Program-made: the position numbers and the translations under genes
The notes under the pieces: model-generated
Databases searched by the model: none
Told to the model about the DNA's origin: nothing
What the model saw: the letters and a program-made list of their open reading frames with translations, nothing else
Origin: Verrucomicrobium sp.
GTDB lineage: Bacteria; Verrucomicrobiota; Verrucomicrobiia; Methylacidiphilales; GAS474
Direction of reading: 5' to 3'
DNA length: 64,000 nucleotides
Assembly: GCA_028283855.1 (NCBI GenBank)
Contig: JAPWJX010000003.1
Span: forward strand, 1,302,001-1,366,000
Shown: positions 34,239 to 43,135 of the stretch, piece by piece
How positions within the stretch are numbered: the stretch's first letter is position 1
How the letters are laid out: every line of letters starts with the position of its first letter

Positions 34239-35348
34239 ATGAATAGCAAAGGCCGCGTCCTCCTCGGCATGAGCGGGGGGGTCGACTCCAGCGTCGCCGC
34301 CCACATGCTCAAAGAGCAGGGGTGGGAAGTCATCGGCGTGACCATGAAGGTCTGGCCCCAGGACTGCCTTTCCCGCGCGGAGGACAAGTGCTGCGGGCCG
34401 CAGGCCGTCGCCGACGCGCGCAGCGTCGCCCACGCCCTCGGCATTCCCCACTACGTCGTCGACGAGGCCGACGAGTTCGAGAAAGTCGTCATCGACTACT
34501 TCAGCAGCGAATACCGCCAGGGCCGCACGCCCAACCCGTGCGTCATGTGCAACGAGAAGCTCAAATTCGGCCGCCTCCAGCAAAAAGCCCTGGCTCTGGG
34601 CGCCACCCACGTCGCCACCGGCCACTACGCGCAGATCGACCACACGCCGCAGGGAGCCGTCCTCCGCCGCGCCCGCGATCCGCGCAAGGACCAGTCCTAC
34701 TTCCTCTTCAGCCTCCGCCAGGACCAGCTGGCCAAGTCCCTGACCCCCCTGGGCCACCTGGAAAAGCACGAGGTGCGCGCGGTGGCCAAGCAGCTCGGCC
34801 TGAAAGTCTACGACAAGGAGGACAGCCAGGAGATCTGCTTCGTCCCCGGCAACGACTACGCCGGATTCCTCAAGAGCCACCTGGGCGAGAAGGCCTTCCA
34901 CCCCGGCGGCATCTACCACCGGGACGGCACCCGCCTGGGCGAGCACGAGGGGATCGAGCTTTACACCGTCGGCCAGCGCAAAGGCCTGCCCGGCGGGCAG
35001 GGGAAGCCGCTCTACGTCGTCGACATCGATCCCGAGTCCCAGCGCGTCATCGTCGGCGACTATGACGACCTGATCCGGACCGACTGCACCATCGCCCAGA
35101 CGAACTGGCACGGCGGCGATCCCGCCCCTGGCACGGAGATCACGGTGAAAATCCGCTACAACTGGGCCGCCGTCCCCGCCCGCGTCGAGACGCTCCCCGG
35201 CCACCGGGCCCGCCTCGTCTTCGCCGAGCCGCAGCGCTCCGTCTCTCCCGGCCAGGCGGCGGTCTGCTACGTCGGCGACACCGTCATCGGCGGCGGCTGG
35301 ATCGAGCGGAGCGAGGTGGCCGTCCCCGCGCCCGCCCTTGTCGGATGA
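34239..35348 (+). CDS. mnmA: tRNA-specific 2-thiouridylase
   Basis: Adds sulfur to U34 of Lys, Glu and Gln tRNAs; 369 residues. The ATP-binding PP-loop SGGVDSS, PNPCVMCNEKLKFG with the catalytic Cys, GHYAQ, KDQSYFL and the second Cys in EICFVPGNDY are present. Sulfur normally comes from IscS via Tus proteins; none are nearby. Its stop overlaps cutA by four bases. Confidence 0.96.
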   Translation: MNSKGRVLLGMSGGVDSSVAAHMLKEQGWEVIGVTMKVWPQDCLSRAEDKCCGPQAVADARSVAHALGIPHYVVDEADEFEKVVIDYFSSEYRQGRTPNPCVMCNEKLKFGRLQQKALALGATHVATGHYAQIDHTPQGAVLRRARDPRKDQSYFLFSLRQDQLAKSLTPLGHLEKHEVRAVAKQLGLKVYDKEDSQEICFVPGNDYAGFLKSHLGEKAFHPGGIYHRDGTRLGEHEGIELYTVGQRKGLPGGQGKPLYVVDIDPESQRVIVGDYDDLIRTDCTIAQTNWHGGDPAPGTEITVKIRYNWAAVPARVETLPGHRARLVFAEPQRSVSPGQAAVCYVGDTVIGGGWIERSEVAVPAPALVG

Positions 35349-35662
35349 CGCCGATCGTCGTCCACGTCACCGTCCCGGACGCCGTCCTGGGCGCGGCCAT
35401 CGGCCGGGCCCTGGTGGAGGAAAGCCTGGCCGCCTGCGCCAGCATCGTCCCCGGGATCACCTCCATCTACCGCTGGCAGGGAGAAATCCAGCAGGCCGCC
35501 GAGCACCTGCTGGTCATCAAGAGCGCCCAGGAACTATGGGAGCCGCTTCAGGAGGCGATCCGCGCCCGCCACCCCTACGAGGTGCCGGAGATCGTCGCCT
35601 TCAAGGCGGAAGGCGCGTGGGAAGGCTACGCCGCCTGGTGGCGGGAGTGCCTCGGCTTCTAG
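35345..35662 (+). CDS. cutA: Divalent-ion tolerance protein CutA
   Basis: A 105-residue trimeric CutA1 protein: VTVPD, LAACASIVPGITSIYRWQGEI, and HPYEVPEIVAF are family signatures. Linked to divalent cation tolerance; biochemical function remains unclear in the family. It starts within the end of mnmA and ends five bases before the convergent membrane protein gene. Confidence 0.94.
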   Translation: MTPIVVHVTVPDAVLGAAIGRALVEESLAACASIVPGITSIYRWQGEIQQAAEHLLVIKSAQELWEPLQEAIRARHPYEVPEIVAFKAEGAWEGYAAWWRECLGF

Positions 35663-35666
35663 CTTT

Positions 35667-36122
35667 CTAGCGCCGGATCCGCACCGCCCAGCGGGCGATC
35701 TTCCCCGCGTAGGCAAAGAGGAGGAACCCGCTTAAGAAGTGGAGGAAGGAGGGCAGCACCCCGCCCACGTTGCGGAAAAACGGGGAGAGAAGCAGGGCGC
35801 TGGCCAGGGCCAGCCCGCCGGTAAAGGTCCACCAGATCCCCAGGACGGTCAGCGCGCCGCGGATGATCCCTTCCTCGTTGGCGGAGGCGTGGCGCTCCGT
35901 CTCCTTGAAGCCCAGGACGTCGGCCAGCCGCTGGCAGGAGAACATGAGGATCACCGCCAGGACGGCGCGGAGCAGGAGCGCCTCGAAGCGGTAGGAATTG
36001 CCGCTGAACCGCTCGAAATAGCCATGGGGCGGCACCGCCGCCGGCAGGTCGGACACCGCCGTGATGAAGAGGTAGAGGGCCAGGAGCTGGGCCCCGACGA
36101 GGAACCAGGAGCGCGCGTTCAT
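35667..36122 (-). CDS. Four-helix membrane protein, tandem family member 1
   Basis: Unrecognised 151-residue membrane protein with about four hydrophobic helices. It begins MNARSWFLVGAQLLALY and ends AGKIARWAVRIRR, matching the other two genes of this cluster at both ends. The loop before helix 3 is charged and includes an EEGIIRGAL segment also present in variant form in member 2. The three genes are read leftwards from 37034 with gaps of one base or an overlap. Confidence 0.68.
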   Translation of the reverse strand: MNARSWFLVGAQLLALYLFITAVSDLPAAVPPHGYFERFSGNSYRFEALLLRAVLAVILMFSCQRLADVLGFKETERHASANEEGIIRGALTVLGIWWTFTGGLALASALLLSPFFRNVGGVLPSFLHFLSGFLLFAYAGKIARWAVRIRR

Positions 36123-36123
36123 T

Positions 36124-36591
36124 TTAAAATCGAATGCGGATAGCCAGACGCGCGATGCGGGCGGCCCCCAAAATCAGGAGCAACGCGCAGGTGAATAGGA
36201 AAAGCGTTCCGAACCCGATGACCCAATTGGGGGTGCGCCCTTGAATGAAATAGATGCAGGCCATTTCGAACAATCCGGTCAGGAAAGGGAAAAGCCACAG
36301 GATGCCGATAATGGAGATCCCCGCGCGGATCAAGGACTCCTCGGCTATTTCCGCTGTGGTTTGAGGCTGTGCGTCGTATCCCAGACACGTGGCGATGCGT
36401 CGCGTCCCCACCGTCAGAATAAGGCCGGAGGCCGCGTTCACGATGAGCTGATACAAGCCATGCGGCCCCGGAAAAATGTGGATCGCGGTCGAAGCCGGGT
36501 CCAGCAGCATGGCGAGCGACGAAAAGACGTCGGCAAGCTGGTAGATGCCCAGCAAGTGCAAGCCGGCGACGAAAAGCGAGCGTGCGTTCAT
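36124..36591 (-). CDS. Four-helix membrane protein, tandem family member 2
   Basis: Unrecognised 155-residue paralogue starting MNARSLFVAGLHLLGIYQ and ending LGAARIARLAIRIRF. The central EIAEESLIRAGISIIGILWL corresponds to the EEGIIRGALTVLGIWW of member 1. Its codon use is visibly less G+C-biased than its two neighbours, suggesting a different history or weaker constraint. The start overlaps the end of member 3 by four bases (ATGA). Confidence 0.68.
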   Translation of the reverse strand: MNARSLFVAGLHLLGIYQLADVFSSLAMLLDPASTAIHIFPGPHGLYQLIVNAASGLILTVGTRRIATCLGYDAQPQTTAEIAEESLIRAGISIIGILWLFPFLTGLFEMACIYFIQGRTPNWVIGFGTLFLFTCALLLILGAARIARLAIRIRF

Positions 36592-37034
36592 TTCACTCGG
36601 ATGCGGATAAGCCAGCGGGCGATCCGCGCCGCGCCGGTGAGGAAGATCAGGCCGCTGACCAGGGCCAGGGAGGGGATGAGAAGGAAGAAGAGGCTGCGCG
36701 GGGAGGAGGCCTTGTGCGGAAAGAACAGCAGCAGGACCAGGGTGATGGCGGCGAAGGCCGCGCAGAGGATGCCGAAGACTTGGAGCCAGAGGGTGAGGCT
36801 TTCCGTTTCCTTTTGCTCCGCGCCGGGATCGCTTTCCCGGTAGCCGGCGCGGGAGACGATCCGCTCCGCGTAGACGACGCTCCCGGCCCCGACCAGGATG
36901 TCCAGGCCGATGCCGATCCAGGCCGCCGGCTGGGAGGGGATGAGGAAGGCTTCAAAGAGGCCCCACAGCCCATTGCCCGCCATGCCCAGGCCCACGAGCT
37001 GCACCGCGACGATGAGCTGGGACCGGCGGGTCAT
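36588..37034 (-). CDS. Four-helix membrane protein, tandem family member 3
   Basis: Unrecognised 148-residue paralogue, from the ATG giving MTRRSQLIVAVQLVGLG. It has about four hydrophobic helices and a C-terminal TGAARIARWLIRIRVK matching members 1 and 2. Its ATG lies five bases downstream of the glyS stop, so the trio is probably read from the glyS transcript. Confidence 0.68.
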   Translation of the reverse strand: MTRRSQLIVAVQLVGLGMAGNGLWGLFEAFLIPSQPAAWIGIGLDILVGAGSVVYAERIVSRAGYRESDPGAEQKETESLTLWLQVFGILCAAFAAITLVLLLFFPHKASSPRSLFFLLIPSLALVSGLIFLTGAARIARWLIRIRVK

Positions 37035-37039
37035 GGCGC

Positions 37040-38407
37040 TTAAGCCAGGGCGGCCAGGAGGCGGGGGAGCAGCTCGTCGATGGCGACGCGCTCCTGCTTC
37101 ATGGAATCGCGGTGGCGCAGGGTGACGGTGTCCTTCGGGCCTTCCTTGCCTTCCAGGGTCTCGAAGTCGACGGTGACGCCGAAGGGGGTGCCCGCCTCGT
37201 CCATCCGGCGGTAGCGGCGGCCGATGGCGCCGCTCTCGTCGTAGAAGACGACCATGTGGCGGCGCAGCTTTTCGACGATTTCCTTGGCCTTGGCGACCAG
37301 CTCCGGCTTGTTCTTCAGCAGCGGGAAGACGCCCACCTTGATGGGGGCGATCTTCGGCGCGAAGCGCAGGACGACGCGGACCTCCTCGTTGCCCTTCTCG
37401 TCGGTGGTCTTTTCCTCGTCGTAGGCCTGGCAAAGGACGGCCAGGACGGTGCGGTCCAGGCCCGCGCTGGGCTCCACCACGTGGGGGACCAGGCGTTCCT
37501 TGGTCTCCTCGTCGAAGTAGTCCAGGGCCTTGCCGCTCTTTTCCTGGTGGCGGGAAAGGTCGTAGTCGGTCCGGTAGGCGATGCCCTCCAGCTCCTGCAC
37601 GCCGAAGGGGAACTCGTATTCCAGGTCGTAGGTCTTCTTGGAGTAGAAGGCGCGCTCGCCGTCCGGGATGTCGTTGACGCGGATCTTGGTGCGGGGGATG
37701 CCGATCTCCTCATACCAGCGCAGGCGGTCCTCCAGCCACTGGTCGGTCAGGGCCAGGCCCTGGTCGGGCTTGCAGAAGTATTCGACTTCCATCTGCTCGA
37801 ACTCGCGGGAGCGGAAGGTGAAGTTGCGGGGGTTGATCTCGTTGCGGAAGGCCTTGCCCACCTGCGCGATGCCGAAGGGGAGCTTCTTGCGGGCCACCTC
37901 CAGCACGTTCTTGAACTGGACGAACATGGCCTGCGCCGTTTCCGGGCGGAGGTAGGTGATGGCGCTCTCATCCTGCACCGGGCCGACGTAGGTCTGGAAG
38001 AGGAGGTTGAACTTGCGCGCGGGCATCAGCTCCCCGCCGCATTCCGGGCAGGAGCCGGGCTTCTGGCCCTTCTTGTTCGGCGGGATCTGGTCGGCGCGGA
38101 AGCGGCTCTTGCACTCCTTGCAGTCGACCATGTCGTCGGAGAAATTGGCCTCGTGGCCGGTGGCCTGCCAGACGGCGCGGTTCATGAGGATGGCGCCGTC
38201 CATGCCCACGATGTCGTCCCGGTACTGGGTCATGGAGCGCCACCAATGGTCGCGGATGTTCCGCTTCAGGTCGGCGCCCAGCGGGCCGTAGTCCCAGACC
38301 CCGTTCAGCCCGCCGTAGATCTCGGAGGACTGAAAGATGAAGCCGCGCCGCTTGCAGAGAGCGACGATCTTTTCCATGATCTGGTTTTCCGTCTTAGTTT
38401 CCGCCAT
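37040..38407 (-). CDS. glyS: Glycyl-tRNA synthetase (single-chain, alpha-2 type)
   Basis: Charges tRNA-Gly; 455 residues from the ATG giving MAETKTENQIMEKIV. It is the eukaryote/archaeal-like homodimeric form, not the alpha2-beta2 form. It has SSEIYGGLNGVWDYGPLG, a zinc-binding insertion with CKECKSRF and CPECGGEL, RPETAQAMFVQFKN and FRNEINPRNFTFRSREFEQME. The frame extends upstream into the AsmA-like gene but lacks homology there. Divergent start, with only 24 bases to the AsmA-like gene. Confidence 0.95.
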   Translation of the reverse strand: MAETKTENQIMEKIVALCKRRGFIFQSSEIYGGLNGVWDYGPLGADLKRNIRDHWWRSMTQYRDDIVGMDGAILMNRAVWQATGHEANFSDDMVDCKECKSRFRADQIPPNKKGQKPGSCPECGGELMPARKFNLLFQTYVGPVQDESAITYLRPETAQAMFVQFKNVLEVARKKLPFGIAQVGKAFRNEINPRNFTFRSREFEQMEVEYFCKPDQGLALTDQWLEDRLRWYEEIGIPRTKIRVNDIPDGERAFYSKKTYDLEYEFPFGVQELEGIAYRTDYDLSRHQEKSGKALDYFDEETKERLVPHVVEPSAGLDRTVLAVLCQAYDEEKTTDEKGNEEVRVVLRFAPKIAPIKVGVFPLLKNKPELVAKAKEIVEKLRRHMVVFYDESGAIGRRYRRMDEAGTPFGVTVDFETLEGKEGPKDTVTLRHRDSMKQERVAIDELLPRLLAALA

Positions 38408-38431
38408 AAGGGGCTCTAGAATTAAAGAAGC

Positions 38432-40876
38432 GTGCCGAAATTGGAAGAAACAAAACTTTTGAAGGGGGCTTCCCGCAAAGCCGTGCGCCACATGGAGGCC
38501 GTCACCCTGACGGCCTGGCACCGGCTGCGCCGCTTCCTGGCCCAGCTGAGCCTCTCCACCCTGGGAGCGGTGGCGCTGGGGGTTTTGGCCGTATTCCTGA
38601 TCCTGCGCTTCTACGGCCTGCCGCCGCAGGTGAAGAATTACCTCCTGCGGGAACTGCGGGCCCGGGGGCTCAACGTTTCCATCGGCCGCGTCCTCCTGGA
38701 CCCCGCCGGGGCGGTCATCGCGCGGAACGTGCGCGTCTACCGGACCCCGGCGCAGGACGACCTTCTGGTGGGCGTCAGCCGGGTGCGGCTGGGCATCGGC
38801 TGGTTTTCCTGGTGGCAGGGGCGGCCCTTTTTGCAAAGCGCGGAGGTGAGCAATGCCACCGTCCGCTTCCCCCTGACGGAGCGGACCACCGCCGCCCTGG
38901 AAGACGTCCACGCCCATATCGAGTTCAATTCCCAGGGCCTCGTCGTCCGTTCCGCGGAGGCCCGCATCCTCAACCTCCTGGTCAGCCTGCGCGGGGCCAT
39001 TCTCCTTAACGGCCCGCTGCCGCGCCCTAAAGTTCCCGACGATCCCGATGCCGCCCGCCTCCACGCGCAGCGGCTGGAGGCGGCCTGGCGCCAGGCGGAG
39101 GATATCTCCGGCCGCTTCGACCCCCAGCACCCCCTGCGCCTCCACATCGACTTCACCGTGCCCACCGCCTCCCCGCTCGACGCCACGGCGCGCGTCGTCT
39201 TAAGCGGGCACGACGTCCGCTTTTCCGGGGCGCTGGTGCGGGAGATCGGGGCGGAGGCGGCCTATGCCAACCAGGTGGCCACCCTTTCGGCTCTGACCGT
39301 GCAGCTCTCCCGCGGCGCGTTGACTGTGACGGGGGAGGCCGACCTCAAGCAGCAGCGCGCCCACGCCGAGTTCTACAGCGACCTCGACTTCACCCCGCTG
39401 GCCGTGGCGCTGCCCTGGCGGGCGGGGGAGGCGGTCAGCCGCCTCGACTTCGGCGATCTGCCCGTCTTCAGCGGCCACGCGGAGGGCAGCTGGAAGGACG
39501 CCAAGCCGGACTGGAAAATGCAGGCTGACGTCGACTGGGAGAACTTCACCTACGGCGGCGCGCCGTTCCGCCGCCTGGTCATCCCGATCGCCTGCGACGG
39601 GCAGCGCCTCTTTATTCCCACCGCCGTTTTGGAGAGCGACCGCGGGTCCGTCCGCCTCGACGCCCTCTACGACCGGGCCATTCCCTCCATGCGGGCGAAG
39701 CTCGATTCCAACCTGGACATCACCCTTCTCACCGGCCTGGTCAGCCCGGCCTTTGACCGCTTCCTGGAGAGCCTCCACTTCAACGTCGCCGGCCCCGTGG
39801 CCTCCATCACCGTCTCCGGCTCCGGCAACGATCCGCGCCAGTGGCTCCTCTCCGGCCACGCCAAGGTGGAGAACTGCTCCTACAAGAAGATCGCCCTGGA
39901 TTCGCTGGAAACCGACTTCACCTTCCAGGACCTTGTCCTGGGGCTGAAGAACTTCACCGTCCGCCGCCCGGAGGGGACCGTGCGCGGGGAGTTCCAGGAC
40001 GACTTCGGCCGCCGCATCGTCCGCATCGGCGGCCTGGCGGCCGACGTTGACCTGCAGGCCGTCGCCCCCGCGCTGGGAAACAAGTTCGCCGGCTACGTCG
40101 CCCCCTACCGCTTCGACAAGCCGCCGAAGGCGAAGTTCTCCGGCCTCGTCGATCTCAACGACGACCGGGAAAAGCTGGAGACGAACCTGGTCGTCGACTT
40201 CGACTCCCCCGGCACCTTGCATTACATGCTCTACAAGTATCCTTTGGACATCGCCAAGGCCAAGGGCCGCCTCCGCGTCGAGGGGCGTTCCCTCTCCCTG
40301 CGCTGCGACGAGGGGCAGCTCTTCGACGGAAAGCTAAACGGCACCCTGGGCGTCGGCTTCCAGACGAAGGACCCCTCTCTGCGCGCCTCCTTCAAGCTGG
40401 ACGGCGGCGACTTCCACCAGGCCATGTCCAAGCTCTACAAGAACGAGCAGGCCAGCGGCACCGTCACCCTCCAGATGAGTCTGGCGGGCATCCTGGGGAA
40501 CCTGTCCTCCTTTACCGGGGACGGCTCCATCGGCGTGGAGAACGGTTACATCCTCTCCATTCCCTTCCTGGGCGGCCTCTCCAACCTGGTGGGGGCGATC
40601 ATCCCCGGCTTCGGCGCCAGCAAGGCCGACCACGGCAGCTGCACCTTCAAGATCGCCGACGGCGTCCTCCACACCGACGACCTGACCATCTCCAGCCTCA
40701 CCTTCAGCGCCATCGGCAACGGCCAGGCGGACTACGTCCGCAACGCCCTCGACTTCGACGTCCGCGTCAACGTGCGCGGCATCGTCGGCCTCCTCCTCTT
40801 CCCGGTCAGCAAGCTTTTCGAATATCACGGGAGCGGCACGCTGGAGAACCCCGTCTGGAAGTCCAAGATCCTATGA
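38432..40876 (+). CDS. AsmA-like envelope protein
   Basis: An 814-residue protein with a GTG start, a short cytoplasmic N-terminus, one membrane helix at about residues 46-65 and a long beta-rich periplasmic region. The C-terminal part (about 620-790: DGKLNGTLGVGF, GSIGVENGYILSIPFLGGLSNL, VLHTDDLTISSLTFSAIGNGQ) matches the AsmA/YhdP-type C-terminal domain. These proteins form lipid-transfer bridges between inner and outer membranes in other Gram-negatives. The stop overlaps the endonuclease gene (ATGA). Confidence 0.78.
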   Translation: MPKLEETKLLKGASRKAVRHMEAVTLTAWHRLRRFLAQLSLSTLGAVALGVLAVFLILRFYGLPPQVKNYLLRELRARGLNVSIGRVLLDPAGAVIARNVRVYRTPAQDDLLVGVSRVRLGIGWFSWWQGRPFLQSAEVSNATVRFPLTERTTAALEDVHAHIEFNSQGLVVRSAEARILNLLVSLRGAILLNGPLPRPKVPDDPDAARLHAQRLEAAWRQAEDISGRFDPQHPLRLHIDFTVPTASPLDATARVVLSGHDVRFSGALVREIGAEAAYANQVATLSALTVQLSRGALTVTGEADLKQQRAHAEFYSDLDFTPLAVALPWRAGEAVSRLDFGDLPVFSGHAEGSWKDAKPDWKMQADVDWENFTYGGAPFRRLVIPIACDGQRLFIPTAVLESDRGSVRLDALYDRAIPSMRAKLDSNLDITLLTGLVSPAFDRFLESLHFNVAGPVASITVSGSGNDPRQWLLSGHAKVENCSYKKIALDSLETDFTFQDLVLGLKNFTVRRPEGTVRGEFQDDFGRRIVRIGGLAADVDLQAVAPALGNKFAGYVAPYRFDKPPKAKFSGLVDLNDDREKLETNLVVDFDSPGTLHYMLYKYPLDIAKAKGRLRVEGRSLSLRCDEGQLFDGKLNGTLGVGFQTKDPSLRASFKLDGGDFHQAMSKLYKNEQASGTVTLQMSLAGILGNLSSFTGDGSIGVENGYILSIPFLGGLSNLVGAIIPGFGASKADHGSCTFKIADGVLHTDDLTISSLTFSAIGNGQADYVRNALDFDVRVNVRGIVGLLLFPVSKLFEYHGSGTLENPVWKSKIL

Positions 40877-41745
40877 GCAAAGACCCCTTCAAGGGGCGCC
40901 GCTTCGGCGCCCACACCTCGATCGCCGGCGGCGTGGCCCGCGCGGTGGAACGCGCGCAGGCCGTCCGCTTCAGCGCGGCGCAGATCTTCGTCAAAAACAA
41001 CAAGCAGTGGATGGCCCCGGCCCTTCCGGCGGAGGAGGCCAAGGCCTTCCGCCAGGCCGCCGACAAGTCCGGCATCTTCTTCTTCGGCCACAGCGGCTAC
41101 CTCATCAACCTCGGCTCCGCCAACCCGGAGATGGTGGAGAAGTCGGTTGCCTCCCTGGTGGCGGAGCTGGACCGCGCGGAGGCGCTGGGGCTGCCCTTCG
41201 TCGTCCACCACCCCGGCAGCCACGGCGGCGACGGGGAGGAGGCGGGCCTGGAGCGGATCAGCACCCGCCTGAAGGAAGTCATCCAGGCCACCAAGGGGCA
41301 CAAAGTCCGCCTCGCCCTGGAGGTCACCGCCGGGCAGGGGGGCCACCTGGGCTGGCGCTTCGAACACCTGCGCGCCCTCATCGACCGCGCGGGGAAAGCC
41401 GGGGAGAAGCGCCTGGGCGTCTGCCTGGACACCGCCCACCTCTTTGCCGCCGGCTACGACCTGCGCACCCCCGCCGATTACAAGAAGACCATGGCCGAGT
41501 TCGAGAAAGTCATCGGCAAGGACTGGCTCCTGGCCTTCCACCTGAACGATTCCAAAGTCCCCTTCGCCTCCCGCAAGGACCGGCACGACCATCTGGGGGA
41601 AGGGGAGATCGGCCTGGAGGCCTTCCGCCAAATCGTCGCCGACCCTCGCTGGCGGGACGTCCCCATGGTCCTGGAAACGCCCAAAGAAGAAGAAATGGCC
41701 GAGGACGTTGAGAACTGGAAGAAACTTTACGCGTCTATTAAGTAA
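40873..41745 (+). CDS. nfo: Endonuclease IV (AP endonuclease)
   Basis: Incises DNA at abasic sites with a tri-zinc centre; 290 residues. Metal ligands lie in the HSGYLINL, HHPGSH, LALEVTAGQG, CLDTAHLFAAGYD, AFHLNDSK and DRHDHLGEGEIG motifs. It functions downstream of uracil-DNA glycosylase, which is encoded 7 kb away. It starts inside the end of the AsmA-like gene. Confidence 0.95.
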   Translation: MSKDPFKGRRFGAHTSIAGGVARAVERAQAVRFSAAQIFVKNNKQWMAPALPAEEAKAFRQAADKSGIFFFGHSGYLINLGSANPEMVEKSVASLVAELDRAEALGLPFVVHHPGSHGGDGEEAGLERISTRLKEVIQATKGHKVRLALEVTAGQGGHLGWRFEHLRALIDRAGKAGEKRLGVCLDTAHLFAAGYDLRTPADYKKTMAEFEKVIGKDWLLAFHLNDSKVPFASRKDRHDHLGEGEIGLEAFRQIVADPRWRDVPMVLETPKEEEMAEDVENWKKLYASIK

Positions 41746-41805
41746 TTGATAGCGAGGAATATCGGGAAACTTTTTTTTGGTCTATTTTATGCTTCCTCTA
41801 AAATT

Positions 41806-42285
41806 ATGAAGGCGATCGGATGGACGAATTTTGCCTTAGTGGCGATGGCAACTTTACTTCTCGGCATCCAGTCGAGCGATGCGGCGCAGGCCGTGGCCGG
41901 CAGGACGATTTACACGGGAGGATTTCCCAATTTCTATTACACGTTAAACTCGACTCGTACCGGGCCTTGGGACGCCTCCTACGTGGGTTATTCCAGCAGC
42001 AGCGGATGGGTGGAAACCATCGGCGCCTTCGTGAACAACGTAAACCCCGGCTCCTATGCCGGCTCCACCGTGCATCAGGTGACCAGCAACGGCTTGCTTT
42101 GCTGGGAAGTGAGCACCTCGGCCTCTTTTGGATCGCAATTGGTTCCCTCGGACGGATACGTGTGGATGTGGCTTGATCTGAATGATTTGACGGAGAACAC
42201 GACCTCCACAACCCCTCCTTTGGGCAGCCTCGCCTGTGCCCTGACGGGGCAGGAAAAAGTGGCCTTGAACTGGAAAACGGAGTGA
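41806..42285 (+). CDS. Secreted protein, tandem family member 1 (TSNGL motif)
   Basis: Unrecognised 159-residue exported protein. The best start is the ATG at 41806 (MKAIGWTNFALVAMATLLL), giving a signal peptide ending near residue 27; the frame is open back to 41746. The mature domain is Gly/Ser/Thr-rich with few charges: TIYTGGFPN, SYVGYSSSSGW, QVTSNGLLCW, MWLDLNDLTEN, PPLGSLAC, VALNWK. The order of these motifs recurs in the next two genes. Base composition is lower in G+C than neighbouring genes. Confidence 0.72.
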   Translation: MKAIGWTNFALVAMATLLLGIQSSDAAQAVAGRTIYTGGFPNFYYTLNSTRTGPWDASYVGYSSSSGWVETIGAFVNNVNPGSYAGSTVHQVTSNGLLCWEVSTSASFGSQLVPSDGYVWMWLDLNDLTENTTSTTPPLGSLACALTGQEKVALNWKTE

Positions 42286-42290
42286 CGCAC

Positions 42291-42641
42291 ATGAAAAAAT
42301 TGGATTGGGCGGTCCGCTTGCTGGTCTTGTCGGCGGTTTTGGCTTTCCCGGCTCCCGGACGCGCCGCGCAAGTCATCCAGGGGAACGCGATTTATGCGAA
42401 TTTGAATTTTGTGGGGTACACAGCCACCTCCGGCCACGGCAATCCCAACTCCCCGACTTTGATGACCTCCAATGGGATGATCATTAACGCCTTGGGCGGC
42501 AATAGTTCGACGACGCCCGGCTGCAGCTGGGTCGACTTCAACGAATTAACGGTCAACCAGGCGGTGGAAGTGCCCGTCGGCGTGTTGGCGTGCCGCTCGA
42601 CTCCCGACGCCAACGTGCGGGTGGAATGGAGGGTGCAATGA
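42291..42641 (+). CDS. Secreted protein, tandem family member 2 (TSNGM motif)
   Basis: Unrecognised 116-residue exported protein from the ATG giving MKKLDWAVRLLVLSAV, with signal cleavage near residue 27. Motifs shared with members 1 and 3: AIYANLNFVGY, TLMTSNGMIINAL, CSWVDFNELTVNQA, PVGVLACRS, VRVEWRVQ. It is the shortest of the three, lacking the loop before the TSNG motif. It starts six bases after the previous stop and ends in an ATGA overlap with the next gene. Confidence 0.72.
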   Translation: MKKLDWAVRLLVLSAVLAFPAPGRAAQVIQGNAIYANLNFVGYTATSGHGNPNSPTLMTSNGMIINALGGNSSTTPGCSWVDFNELTVNQAVEVPVGVLACRSTPDANVRVEWRVQ

Positions 42642-43048
42642 AGTTTTTGAAGGCAAGCGTGACGTTCGCCCTCATGCTGGCGCTGGTTTTTGTCTGGGTG
42701 CCGATCCATGCGAAAGCCGCCTCTCTCAAAGGGCAGAGCGTGTATGGCACTTCCGGCACCGATCTATGGTCGGGCGGTTCCATCGGCTACGGCAGCGGCG
42801 CAAGCCTGCTCACCACCAACGGCCTCATTGTCCATTGCTCCAATTCCGGCCTTGCCAGCACCAATACCTACGGCGCGTTTGGAAGCATCCTATCCAACTG
42901 GCAGGGCGCCTGGGCCGATCTCAGCGACATCGCCATCAACACGGCTTCGACTCCCCCGCCGACGGGCTCCCTCTCCGTCAACAAGTCGCAGGGCGGCGCC
43001 GGAGGCGTCCAGCTTAACTGGAGCGTGACGCCTTCTCCCACAAATTAA
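42638..43048 (+). CDS. Secreted protein, tandem family member 3 (TTNGL motif)
   Basis: Unrecognised 136-residue exported protein, from the ATG giving MKFLKASVTFALMLAL, with signal cleavage near residue 27. Shared motifs: SVYGTSG, SIGYGSG, LLTTNGLIVHC, AWADLSDIAINT, PPPTGSLSV, VQLNWSVTP. The start codon overlaps the stop of member 2, so all three are made from one transcript. It ends in TPSPTN without an anchor or sorting signal. Confidence 0.72.
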   Translation: MKFLKASVTFALMLALVFVWVPIHAKAASLKGQSVYGTSGTDLWSGGSIGYGSGASLLTTNGLIVHCSNSGLASTNTYGAFGSILSNWQGAWADLSDIAINTASTPPPTGSLSVNKSQGGAGGVQLNWSVTPSPTN

Positions 43049-43135
43049 CCCGGCGGCGCGGAAGCCCTCCGCCCCCCGTCATCCCCGCTTAAAATAGGGG
43101 TTGGATTCGTTGTCCGCCGTCCTATCCTGAAAAGC

